Origin: Bacillota bacterium
Lineage (GTDB): Bacteria > Bacillota > Clostridia > Lachnospirales > Lachnospiraceae
Length of the DNA stretch: 34,156 bases
Direction: 5' to 3'
NCBI GenBank assembly: GCA_023415475.1
Contig: JAEZKL010000191.1
Location: forward strand, 1-34,156
Translations under genes and position numbers: made by a program
In this document: in pieces, positions 25,418 to 32,153 of the stretch
Numbering within the stretch: position 1 is the stretch's first letter
Layout: every line of letters starts with the position of its first letter
The notes under the pieces: model-generated
What the model was told of the DNA's origin: nothing
What the model saw: the letters and a program-made list of their open reading frames with translations, nothing else
Database searches by the model: none

Positions 25418-27820
25418 TTATTCAGCAATCTGGAAGTTCCTGATTGCTTCCTCCAGTCTCTTTGCTTGTTCGGCAAGCTCTATTGCTGACTGACTCATAT
25501 ATTCTACCGAAGTAATCTGATTAATCGCAGTTGCACTTACTTCCTCAGAGGAGGTAGCCGTCTGCTGGGATATCGCCGAGATATTACGGACGGCATCTAA
25601 GGTATCATCCTTTGCATTTTCTATTCCTCTAACACCCTCTGCTATATTATTCAGGTTATTAACCAGACTTCCGACCTGCTCATTAATACTCTCAAAGTTC
25701 TTAACGGTCTTCGTTAATGCCTCCATCTGGGAAGCAACAATACCCTCCGCTTTCTTCGCGGAATTTGCCGTCACCTTCGTCTTTTCCTTGATGCTGCTTA
25801 CTACCGTAGTTATCTGGTTAGAAGCCTTTACGGATTGTTCTGCCAGCTTACGGATCTCCGAAGCAACTACTGCAAATCCACGCCCTGCTTCTCCTGCTCT
25901 TGCCGCTTCAATGGAAGCATTTAGGGATAAGAGATTCGTCTGGTCTGCTATACTGTTAATAACCTCAATAAAACTTTCAATACTTCCGGATTGCAGCTCC
26001 AGATCTTCAATTTCATTGATAACCTCTCTTGTGATCTTTGTTGTCGCATTGGACTTATCATTCAGCTCATCGATGGTTGTAATACCTTCGCCGACAATTA
26101 TCTTAGCATCCTTCGCAATCTGCTCAATCTCATAGGTATTGTTATATACCTGGTTTATCTTATCGGACAGGTTTGACATCTGAAGCAGACATTGTTCCGT
26201 ATCAGAAGCCTGTTGAACGACACCCTTCTCGATCTCATCAATTGCTAAGGAGATATCCTTCGTTGATGTAAGGATATCACTGGAGGTAACGGAAAGACTG
26301 TCAGCCGATTCATTTACCTGATTTCCGACTGTCGCCACTTGCTCAATCAAGCCTCTCATTCCGTCCACCATATCGTTCAGACTGTTGGACAGAATTAAGA
26401 ATTCATCCTTACGTCTTGTTCTGAACTTTGTCGTCAGGTTACCCTTTGCTGCTACAGCGATGGACTTGGAAAGCTTAGAAATCTCTGCACCGATGCTTGA
26501 GGCAATCAAAGTACCAACAAAAAGAGCCAGGATCGAAGCAATTATAATCGCTAAAACAGTTAAGAATTTGATGGATTGTGCCTTTACTAAAATAGTACTC
26601 TCAGGTACCAGTGCACATACCATCGCCTTCGTACTTCCTATCTTACTATAAAGGAACATATAATCCTTACCATTATACTTCTCATAGGAAACACCATTTA
26701 AACTATTGTCAGCCAATGCTTCCTTGTAATAATCCAATGAACTGAACACGGATGCTTCATCCGTATTGGCAAGTGTTTCGTAGCCGTCATTTGTTACGAA
26801 TCCTACAATACTGCCTTCACCAAGTTTAATATTAGATACTGCATGTTCAATCTCGGTCTTAGGAATATCAATAATAATGAAGCCATTATTCTCAGCCATC
26901 TTTCGAATGATTGAGATAGAATAGTTAACCTGCTTATTCCCTAGCTTCTCATCTAAGTAGCTATGTTTGCCGATCCAGACATATCGATCCAGTGCCGAGG
27001 TTATAATCTTTCCTTCGGGTGATTCTATGAAGCTGTTATAGATGTCAACCGGTAGCTCCCCTACAGAAGAGACTCCCATACCTTGCTCACCAATCATATG
27101 CATCGAATAGATAAAGGAATGGGAGGACTTTGCATTCATCAGCTCATTGTTAACCTGTTCTAAGGCATCTGTACTCTCTGTAGCATTCATCGTATCCGCA
27201 TTATTATAATAATTCTTTATTATCTTATTATCGGTTAATTCATAGGATTTTTTGGATACCGCATCAACCCCCAGAAATATGTAATCTCGTACCGCATTCA
27301 GCGCATCTGATGCAATTAGCTCATAATTCTGAATAATTGCCTGAGAAGTACTATTATAAGAAATAGCACCGAAAACAGCCATCAGGATTACCGGTATTGC
27401 AAAGCCCATAAACAGCTTAGTTCGAATACCGGAGAAGTGTCGCAGAAATCCCTTCTGAGGAAGGCTTACCGCATTATCTTCATCCTCCGCTTCCTCAATT
27501 TTTTTGGTGAAACTGATCAGCTCAGGCAGTTTAAAGGTCTTACCCTTCCCTTGCGGCTTATCTGCTTTATCCCTTTTGCCAAGCTTACCGTTTAATTTCT
27601 TCGTTCCTGGCTTCTTCTCTTTTTTTGGAGATATGGCTGTTGTGCTCTCAGTTGTCGCACTATCAACACCGGCGCTCTCTGTTACACTCTCTGTTGTACT
27701 CTCGACAAAACCGCTCTCAACAGGTGTCATTTCTTCTGCCATATTCTCTGCTGCCAGCCTGCTATCAGACATGCTCTCTGCTGCCTCTGTCTCAGGAGAC
27801 CTGTTATCCTCGTTGTTCAC
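25418..27820 (-). CDS. Methyl-accepting chemotaxis protein with long N-terminal tail
   Basis: About 800 residues from a GTG at 27820 that has GGAGG eight bases upstream. An unusual 130-residue cytoplasmic head comes first: an acidic Ser/Thr/Glu-rich part (VESTTESVTESAG) and then a Lys-rich part (KKEKKPGTKKLNGKLGKRDK). TM1 (about 135-155) and TM2 (about 430-450) enclose an extracytoplasmic sensor region of Cache-like size. HAMP and the signalling domain follow, with the invariant tip NASIEAARAGEAGRGFAVVA and SEIRKLAEQS. It controls CheA and thus swimming in response to an unknown ligand. No chemotaxis genes are nearby. The head is far longer than the few residues usual before TM1. Confidence 0.93.
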   Translation of the reverse strand: MNNEDNRSPETEAAESMSDSRLAAENMAEEMTPVESGFVESTTESVTESAGVDSATTESTTAISPKKEKKPGTKKLNGKLGKRDKADKPQGKGKTFKLPELISFTKKIEEAEDEDNAVSLPQKGFLRHFSGIRTKLFMGFAIPVILMAVFGAISYNSTSQAIIQNYELIASDALNAVRDYIFLGVDAVSKKSYELTDNKIIKNYYNNADTMNATESTDALEQVNNELMNAKSSHSFIYSMHMIGEQGMGVSSVGELPVDIYNSFIESPEGKIITSALDRYVWIGKHSYLDEKLGNKQVNYSISIIRKMAENNGFIIIDIPKTEIEHAVSNIKLGEGSIVGFVTNDGYETLANTDEASVFSSLDYYKEALADNSLNGVSYEKYNGKDYMFLYSKIGSTKAMVCALVPESTILVKAQSIKFLTVLAIIIASILALFVGTLIASSIGAEISKLSKSIAVAAKGNLTTKFRTRRKDEFLILSNSLNDMVDGMRGLIEQVATVGNQVNESADSLSVTSSDILTSTKDISLAIDEIEKGVVQQASDTEQCLLQMSNLSDKINQVYNNTYEIEQIAKDAKIIVGEGITTIDELNDKSNATTKITREVINEIEDLELQSGSIESFIEVINSIADQTNLLSLNASIEAARAGEAGRGFAVVASEIRKLAEQSVKASNQITTVVSSIKEKTKVTANSAKKAEGIVASQMEALTKTVKNFESINEQVGSLVNNLNNIAEGVRGIENAKDDTLDAVRNISAISQQTATSSEEVSATAINQITSVEYMSQSAIELAEQAKRLEEAIRNFQIAE

Positions 27821-28058
27821 TATGTATTCCTCCAAAATTCGTATCAAGTCATATAGTTAAAAAATTAAATCTTTTATTATCACAGATTATACCTTATATA
27901 ACTTACTTTTATACCAAACATAGCAGAAATTGTCAATATATAAATTGCAGAACATGATATTTTTGCATTGCAATCACTTTTCTTCAACATCGATCAGTTT
28001 ATTGTTCTAATTATTAATTTTTTATAAACCAAAAATAAACAAATTCTAATATAAGGTA

Positions 28059-28087
28059 TTGCGAAAAGCTTTGTACTCTAGTAGAAT
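28059..28087 (+). promoter_or_regulatory. Promoter of degV-family gene
   Basis: TTGCGA (28059-28064), 17-bp spacer, TAGAAT (28082-28087), about 35 bp before the coding start. The preceding 200 bp (27850-28050) are AT-rich with no other feature that I can name. Confidence 0.6.
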
Positions 28088-28121
28088 AGTCTTATAACCG
28101 TGAATGGGGAGGGATTTCAAT

Positions 28122-28991
28122 ATGAAAAATTTTGTAATTACCGCTGACTCTAACTCAGATTTATTGGATGAATATATAAAAGAAAAGAAGATTGGTATCA
28201 TACCTCATTATTATGATCTTGAAGGGATCACTTATGGCGATGAGATTAATCTGACACCGAAGGAATTCTATGATAAGATGCGCGGAGGTCTCATGCCTAC
28301 CACAATGGCAAGCAATCCTGAAGTAATCCGCAAAACCTTTCAAGGCTATGTTGATCAGGGTCTCGATATATTACATATCAGCTTTTCCTCCGCGTTGAGC
28401 GGCGGCTGCAGTAATGTGGTAAGCGGCGCCAATGAGATTTGTGAGGAGAATCCGGGTGCCAAAATAATTGTACTCGATACACTGAATGCTTCCATGGGCG
28501 AGGGAATGTTTGTCATGAAAGCTGTGCAGATGAAGGAAGAAGGCAAAACCATCGATGAGATTGCTGCCTGGCTGGAGGAACACAAGCAGGATTTCTGCGT
28601 ATATTTTACCGTTGACGATCTAAATCACCTTCATCGCGGAGGGCGAATCTCAAAGACCACTGCTATCATCGGCTCCATGATTAATATCAAGCCTATCCTA
28701 TACGTGAATCCGGAAGGTCAGCTGGTTGCAAAGTCTACCGCTCGAGGCCGCAAGAAATCCTTATCTACTATATGTAATGATATGCTTGAAAGCATGGGTA
28801 AATACAAAGACACGGATGACCCGATCTGTATCGCCCATGGCGATGCCAGAGAGGATGCCGACTTCTTAGCAGCGCTGATACGTGAGAAGCTGCCAAACCA
28901 TAAGCTAATCATCAATTATGTCAGTCCCAGTATCGGTTCCCATTCCGGTCCCGGAGCGATCGGCTTATGCTATATGGGTGAGAAGAGTTAA
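28122..28991 (+). CDS. DegV family fatty-acid-binding protein
   Basis: About 289 residues from the ATG at 28122 (MKNFVITADSNSD), with GGGAGGG eight bases upstream; an ATG at 28104 would overlap that site. The two-domain DegV fold is shown by ITADSNSDL, the central HISFSSALSGG, the family core YFTVDDLNHLHRGGRIS and C-terminal PSIGSHSGPGAIGLCYMG. DegV/FakB proteins hold a fatty acid and present it to a FakA-type kinase. No kinase gene is adjacent, as is common. Single-gene transcript with a structured 3' region. Confidence 0.94.
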   Translation: MKNFVITADSNSDLLDEYIKEKKIGIIPHYYDLEGITYGDEINLTPKEFYDKMRGGLMPTTMASNPEVIRKTFQGYVDQGLDILHISFSSALSGGCSNVVSGANEICEENPGAKIIVLDTLNASMGEGMFVMKAVQMKEEGKTIDEIAAWLEEHKQDFCVYFTVDDLNHLHRGGRISKTTAIIGSMINIKPILYVNPEGQLVAKSTARGRKKSLSTICNDMLESMGKYKDTDDPICIAHGDAREDADFLAALIREKLPNHKLIINYVSPSIGSHSGPGAIGLCYMGEKS

Positions 28992-29028
28992 ATCTGAATT
29001 AGGCATCTTTTAAATATAGTATATTATC

Positions 29029-29097
29029 AGACCTTCGAGTATTGAGGTATTCTCCACATTTTTGTACTAATGGAGAGTAAATCGTTATCGAAGGTCT
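29029..29097 (+). terminator. Long branched hairpin after degV gene
   Basis: AGACCTTCGA (29029-29038) pairs perfectly with TCGAAGGTCT (29088-29097). The 49-nt loop holds a second stem, TCTCC (29051-29055) / GGAGA (29072-29076). It is followed by ATTTAATC, not a true T-run, so it may be a transcript-stabilising end or a weak terminator. Confidence 0.5.
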
Positions 29098-29126
29098 ATT
29101 TAATCTAAAGAAAGATAAAAAAATCC

Positions 29127-29155
29127 TTGAAATTTTATAAGCTTTATAATAGAAT
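29127..29155 (+). promoter_or_regulatory. tRNA promoter
   Basis: TTGAAA (29127-29132), 17-bp spacer, TAGAAT (29150-29155), 43 bp before the tRNA gene. Confidence 0.65.
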
Positions 29156-29198
29156 AGTTGAGTAGCTTGTTTCAAAGGCTAATGAAATATACTTTTTT

Positions 29199-29271
<73 letters not shown>

Positions 29272-29322
29272 TTTTTTATTGCCTGGAAAGTCAAGGGTTT
29301 GAGCGGGTTTATGAAATGTGAA

Positions 29323-29347
29323 AGCACTCTGGAAAGGGTGCTTTTTT
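29323..29347 (+). terminator. Terminator downstream of tRNA-Thr
   Basis: AGCACTC (29323-29329) pairs with GGGTGCT (29336-29342) around a TGGAAA loop, followed by a run of six T. It most likely ends the tRNA transcript. Confidence 0.8.
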
Positions 29348-29602
29348 GGTAGGTTATCGGCAATTTGTTGGCAGTCGAAATCAATAAAAATAAGTCCCCG
29401 GGAAGGAACCGGTCAGAGCATGTTAAGAAAATATATTTCTATAGTAATGCACCGTGCAGCGTTGATTTTTGATGATCGTGATCCTATTGAGTTGTTTTAG
29501 AAATTCCTTATCCTAATTTACACCCTCCTTGCTTATCAAATTAATATCACTGATTAAATTCAAAAAAATTACACATACTTCTCATGGAAAGGAGATAAAC
29601 CC

Positions 29603-29755
29603 ATGGAAATCAAGAATTTTAAAGACTATTGTATAGCAAATATCTCTAATGAAGATATTAGTAACATCTCTGAGTTAGAAAAAACGATTAGCTCCAATAC
29701 AAATAAGGATATCGTATTAATTGCATATCAGACTATCAGTGAAGCCGAGAAATAA
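29603..29755 (+). CDS. Small hypothetical protein (50 aa)
   Basis: A 50-residue reading frame, MEIKNFKDYC ... ISEAEK, with an excellent AAAGGAG eight bases before the ATG. It is acidic, without membrane segments, and predicted mostly helical (NISELEKTISSNTNKDIVLI). The strong ribosome binding site and amphipathic pattern argue that it is real. No family recognised. It lies alone between the tRNA and PH-domain genes. The stretch from 29348 to 29602 before it holds a 60-codon frame without ribosome binding site and nothing else clear. Confidence 0.65.
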   Translation: MEIKNFKDYCIANISNEDISNISELEKTISSNTNKDIVLIAYQTISEAEK

Positions 29756-29779
29756 CACTTGGCTTCTTTACATAGCTAA

Positions 29780-29898
29780 TTCAACGCAATTTTACCTACG
29801 CTTTATATCTTGTAGGACGAAGCGTGCAAGGCTATAATCGGTTGAATGATAGGTAACTTTAAAGAATCACTTGTATATTTTAGATATGTTCAACCGAT
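29780..29898 (+). ncRNA. Candidate structured RNA with alternative pairings
   Basis: The gap between the 50-aa gene and the PH-domain gene is rich in complementary segments. TTACCTA (29792-29798) pairs with TAGGTAA (29850-29856). Immediately inside, ACGCTT (29798-29803) pairs with AAGCGT (29820-29825). GTTGAA (29841-29846) can pair with TTCAAC on either side: upstream at 29780-29785, or downstream as a 10-bp match ATCGGTTGAA (29837-29846) / TTCAACCGAT (29889-29898). Mutually exclusive helices are a riboswitch-like trait, but I recognise no known class and the sequence could also be 3'-UTR structure. Confidence 0.3.
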
Positions 29899-29948
29899 AT
29901 TAATATAGGCTCCATGTAAATGAGGCTCGCCATGTGTGGGGTTTTCTT

Positions 29949-29976
29949 TTGACAAAATATTATATTGGTATATTAA
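29949..29976 (+). promoter_or_regulatory. Promoter of PH-domain gene
   Basis: TTGACA (29949-29954), 16-bp spacer, TATTAA (29971-29976), 30 bp before the GTG start. Confidence 0.6.
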
Positions 29977-30006
29977 TCCGATTATTAGACGAAGGAGGGT
30001 TAGTCC

Positions 30007-30381
30007 GTGATAGATTTCAACAATAAAGGAATAATTAAATTGAAGGGTGAACCCATTGGTAATGGTGAAAAAGCGGTTAACGAACTTTTGATATCAGGAG
30101 AAGCCGTGATAGGCAGTTATGTATCGATGCGTGACAGGGTGGTATTCACCAATAAAAGAATTATTAGTTGTAATGTCCAGGGCATGACCGGTAAGAAGGT
30201 TGATTACACATCTGTTCCATATAGCAAAATTCAATGTTATTCCGTTGAAACAGCTGGGTTATTAGACTTAGATGCCGAACTAGAAATATGGCTTAGTAGT
30301 GTAGGAAGAATTAAGTTCGAATTATCCGGAGGTGCTAATATTAAAGCACTATGTAAAAATATCAGCGAATATATATTATAA
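30007..30381 (+). CDS. Bacterial PH-domain protein (YvbH-like)
   Basis: A 124-residue protein starting at a GTG with GGAGGG seven bases upstream. It resembles the bacterial PH domain family bPH_1: LLISGEAVIGSYVSMRDRVVFTNKRII, then TSVPYSKIQCYSVETAG and ELEIWLSSVGRIKFELSG, the alternating beta-strands and final helix (IKALCKNISEYIL) of the PH fold. These proteins form oligomeric rings; their cellular role is poorly known. It is a monocistronic gene with its own promoter and terminator, in a region of very small genes downstream of the tRNA. Confidence 0.8.
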   Translation: MIDFNNKGIIKLKGEPIGNGEKAVNELLISGEAVIGSYVSMRDRVVFTNKRIISCNVQGMTGKKVDYTSVPYSKIQCYSVETAGLLDLDAELEIWLSSVGRIKFELSGGANIKALCKNISEYIL

Positions 30382-30385
30382 AGCA

Positions 30386-30421
30386 GAGCTCCTCGGCCAG
30401 TAACGACCGGGGGGTTCTTTT
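30386..30421 (+). terminator. Terminator of PH-domain gene
   Basis: GAGCTCCTCGG (30386-30396) and CCGGGGGGTTC (30407-30417) form an 11-bp stem with three G-U pairs and a 10-nt loop, followed by TTTT. Confidence 0.8.
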
Positions 30422-30539
30422 GCCATGAAACCACGGATCCCTCTGATAAAGGTGGTTGCTATAACAAAAGAGCGTGTTCAATAATACATATTTCGATATG
30501 AATTGGCACTATATACTATAATCCGCATATTATTATTAT

Positions 30540-30553
30540 GGAAACTGGTTTCC
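30540..30553. promoter_or_regulatory. Operator-like dyad before Arg-rich peptide gene
   Basis: GGAAAC-TG-GTTTCC is a perfect inverted repeat, 26 bp before the ATG at 30580. A TATAAT lies about 25 bp further upstream. Its place between promoter and gene suits a repressor site; no regulator identified. Confidence 0.4.
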
Positions 30554-30579
30554 GATTATTAATAGAAGGAGTGGTTCGC

Positions 30580-30636
30580 ATGAGTTTCGGGTGTATTTGT
30601 CGTAGACGTAGGCGTCGTAGACGTAGAGATTGGTAA
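30580..30636 (+). CDS. Arginine-rich microprotein (18 aa)
   Basis: An 18-codon frame reading MSFGCIC, then nine arginines, then DW and a stop. AAGGAG lies eight bases before the ATG, a possible TATAAT and a 14-bp dyad stand upstream, and a strong terminator follows 31 bp after the stop. The whole is a compact transcription unit of about 180 bp. The peptide has charge near +8 and a Cys-x-Cys. It could bind nucleic acid or membranes, be a leader peptide that senses arginine-tRNA supply, or be a secreted signal; none is established. No family recognised. Confidence 0.6.
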   Translation: MSFGCICRRRRRRRRRDW

Positions 30637-30667
30637 AGATGTTCCTTTATTAGTATTTAATTACAAG

Positions 30668-30698
30668 AGGCGCCTGAGTCTTAATCTCTGGCGCCTTC
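30668..30698 (+). terminator. Terminator of Arg-rich peptide gene
   Basis: AGGCGCC (30668-30674) pairs with GGCGCCT (30691-30697), extended inside by GAG/CTC, followed by TCTTTATT. Confidence 0.85.
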
Positions 30699-30841
30699 TT
30701 TATTGGGGAATATCCTAGAATTTCAGTAGCTACCATATGCCTCCATCATTTCCACAACTTAAATATTACAAATTTGTTACACATATGTTACAATTCTATT
30801 GTTCCTAAGAGATAGCAATCATCATAAAGGAGGCAAACATT

Positions 30842-30913
30842 ATGTGTTTTAAATTTAGCTCATGTAATTTTAGCGACTTATTAAGTCAGCTTAGAAAATA
30901 TTGTAATTTTTAA
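30842..30913 (+). CDS. Cys-containing microprotein (23 aa)
   Basis: A 23-codon frame, MCFKFSSCNF followed by SDLLSQLRKYCNF, with AAAGGAGG eight bases before the ATG and a terminator 20 bp after the stop. A possible promoter is TTGTTA, 17 bp, TATTGT at about 30775-30803, near a repeated TGTTACA. Three cysteines and an amphipathic helix (SDLLSQLRKY) are notable. It copies the layout of the Arg-rich peptide gene 200 bp upstream: short gene, ideal ribosome binding site, strong terminator. Function unknown. Confidence 0.55.
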   Translation: MCFKFSSCNFSDLLSQLRKYCNF

Positions 30914-30933
30914 TCGTTACCAAATTCTGTTCT

Positions 30934-30966
30934 TGGGGCCTGTCCATATGGATGGGCCCATTTTTT
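30934..30966 (+). terminator. Terminator of 23-aa peptide gene
   Basis: TGGG-GCCTGTCC and GGATGGGCCCA form about 11 pairs with one bulged G and an ATAT loop, followed by six T. Confidence 0.85.
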
Positions 30967-30973
30967 GTAATAT

Positions 30974-31001
30974 GTAGATCGTGGTTCGAGGTCCCATAAG
31001 G
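30974..31001 (+). repeat. Degenerate copy of tRNA-Thr 3' half
   Basis: GTAGATCGTGGTTCGAGG followed by TCCCATAAGG aligns with the variable loop, T arm and acceptor start of the tRNA-Thr at 29199-29271 (GTAGGTCGTGGGTTCGAG, then TCCCATGGGG). It carries one missing G, one extra G and a few substitutions, and is also followed by a T-run. It cannot form a tRNA. It is best read as a decayed attachment-site or duplication remnant. Confidence 0.6.
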
Positions 31002-31108
31002 TATTTTTTATTTGTAAAAATTGGCATCAAGAAAAAGGTATCAAAAGACATCACCTGACCAATATCTATAATAGAATAACTTTACAAACACCATAAGGAG
31101 CTGACAAC

Positions 31109-31393
31109 ATGCCATTTCTTAATCCAAATCGCAAGCCTGCTATCAGGCATCCGCAAGGCCACCCCGTAGCCGTTCGTGCTGCTTTTAACACCCTCGGAGA
31201 GTTTATCCCAAGATCCTTCTGTATCGAAGATGATGCTCAGGAGCTGTTTAAATTCAAGGTAAGTTCTATTAGAACCATCAAGTCTGACAAGTTTCTGGTG
31301 AAGACCTTCTATTGTACCTTTGATGCATATGGTTTTCGCAATGATATTATCCTTTGCTATGACGCTCTGAAGCACTGCTGGGTGATGGGATAA
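31109..31393 (+). CDS. Hypothetical protein (94 aa)
   Basis: A 94-residue protein, MPFLNPNRKPAIRHPQGHPV ... KHCWVMG, with AAGGAG eight bases before the ATG and a TATAAT at 31067-31072 as likely -10. It is soluble, with a proline/histidine-rich N-terminus and a beta-rich body (FKFKVSSIRTIKSDKFLVKTFYCTF). I recognise no family. A frame of similar length on the opposite strand lacks a ribosome binding site. It ends 8 bp before the end of the convergent acetyltransferase gene. Confidence 0.7.
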   Translation: MPFLNPNRKPAIRHPQGHPVAVRAAFNTLGEFIPRSFCIEDDAQELFKFKVSSIRTIKSDKFLVKTFYCTFDAYGFRNDIILCYDALKHCWVMG

Positions 31394-31401
31394 ATATTAA
31401 A

Positions 31402-31905
31402 CTAAATTAACAACCCTACGATCGTACTTCTTCTCTCCATTATTACGGTATTCTGCCATATTCCATCGTGATCCTGTGCAATTCGCTCACGATAACCAAT
31501 CATGCGAAAGCCCATCTTCTTATGTAAAGCCTGACTAGCCTTATTTATCTCAAATATACCGGATTGTAGGGTCCAGAAGCCCTCCTCCTCCGATGCCCTG
31601 ATTAATTCCTGCATCAGTCTCTCTCCGACCTTCTGACCACGGCAGTCCGCTTTAATATAGATACTGACTTCAGCAACTCCCGAATACACACAGCGGCTAC
31701 TATACGGGCTGAGCGCTGCCCATCCGACTACAATTCCATTCCTTTGCGCAACAAATCGGCAATTCTTCACATGGGACTTATCCCAAGCCTCATAGGTTGG
31801 TGTCTCCTTCTGAAAGGTAGCTGTCTTCGTATCAATCCCCTCTTGATATATCGCTTCAACCGCATTCCAATCCTCCGGTTTCATAGCCCGAATCATCAAA
31901 TCCAT
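31402..31905 (-). CDS. GNAT acetyltransferase, phosphinothricin acetyltransferase-like
   Basis: A 167-residue N-acetyltransferase. It has MIRAMKPEDWNAVEAIYQEG at the start, the central EVSIYIKADCRGQKVGERLM with the acetyl-CoA loop (CRGQKVG, the Q/R-x-x-G-x-G/A site), and GIFEINKASQALHKKMGFRM as motif B. The whole pattern fits the PAT/Bar-like subfamily, which acetylates amino groups of phosphinothricin, methionine sulfone or similar amino-acid analogues. The actual substrate is not known. GGGGAGG lies eight bases before the ATG. Confidence 0.88.
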   Translation of the reverse strand: MDLMIRAMKPEDWNAVEAIYQEGIDTKTATFQKETPTYEAWDKSHVKNCRFVAQRNGIVVGWAALSPYSSRCVYSGVAEVSIYIKADCRGQKVGERLMQELIRASEEEGFWTLQSGIFEINKASQALHKKMGFRMIGYRERIAQDHDGIWQNTVIMERRSTIVGLLI

Positions 31906-31990
31906 ACCTCATTCCTCCCCTAATTCAATGATATTCCTTAGATCAAATGCACTTCAACCCTATTATTTTCCATCTAATGTAAATACAGCT

Positions 31991-32019
31991 ATATTATACC
32001 TGGTCTATCTTGTTGTCAA
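31991..32019 (-). promoter_or_regulatory. Promoter of GNAT gene
   Basis: TTGACA (32014-32019) with either TATAAT 15 bp away (31993-31998) or TAATAT 17 bp away (31991-31996), minus strand. It lies about 33 bp from the predicted group II intron end. Confidence 0.65.
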
Positions 32020-32089
32020 GTGTCTTTCCAAATTCAAATAACTAGTTATAAATCGAGTAGGAGGCGGTGATTAACCGCCGTCCTCTCAC

Positions 32090-32153
32090 AGCACCGTGCG
32101 TCAGACTGTCTAACAATTAGAATAAACAGCTTGATGTACGGTGCTTTTTAATA
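32090..32153 (+). terminator. Composite hairpin across the IS left boundary
   Basis: AGCACCGTGCGTC (32090-32102, intron sequence plus first IS base) can pair with GATGTACGGTGCT inside the IS (about 32133-32145), giving 13 pairs with two G-U, followed by TTTTT. In the plus direction this looks like a terminator made half from target and half from IS. Confidence 0.45.

Noticed and set aside
29318..29500. Open frame of 60 codons after the tRNA
   Set aside because: It begins across the tRNA terminator without ribosome binding site; the end (HRAALIFDDRDPIELF) looks protein-like but matches nothing I know. At most a gene remnant.
29780..29898. Assignment of the structured gap to a known riboswitch class
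   Set aside because: No match to cobalamin, SAM, TPP, c-di-GMP, preQ1, lysine or T-box consensus segments; left as an unnamed candidate.
31082..31375. Open frame of 97 codons opposite the 94-aa hypothetical gene
   Set aside because: No ribosome binding site; the plus-strand frame has AAGGAG and a -10 element.
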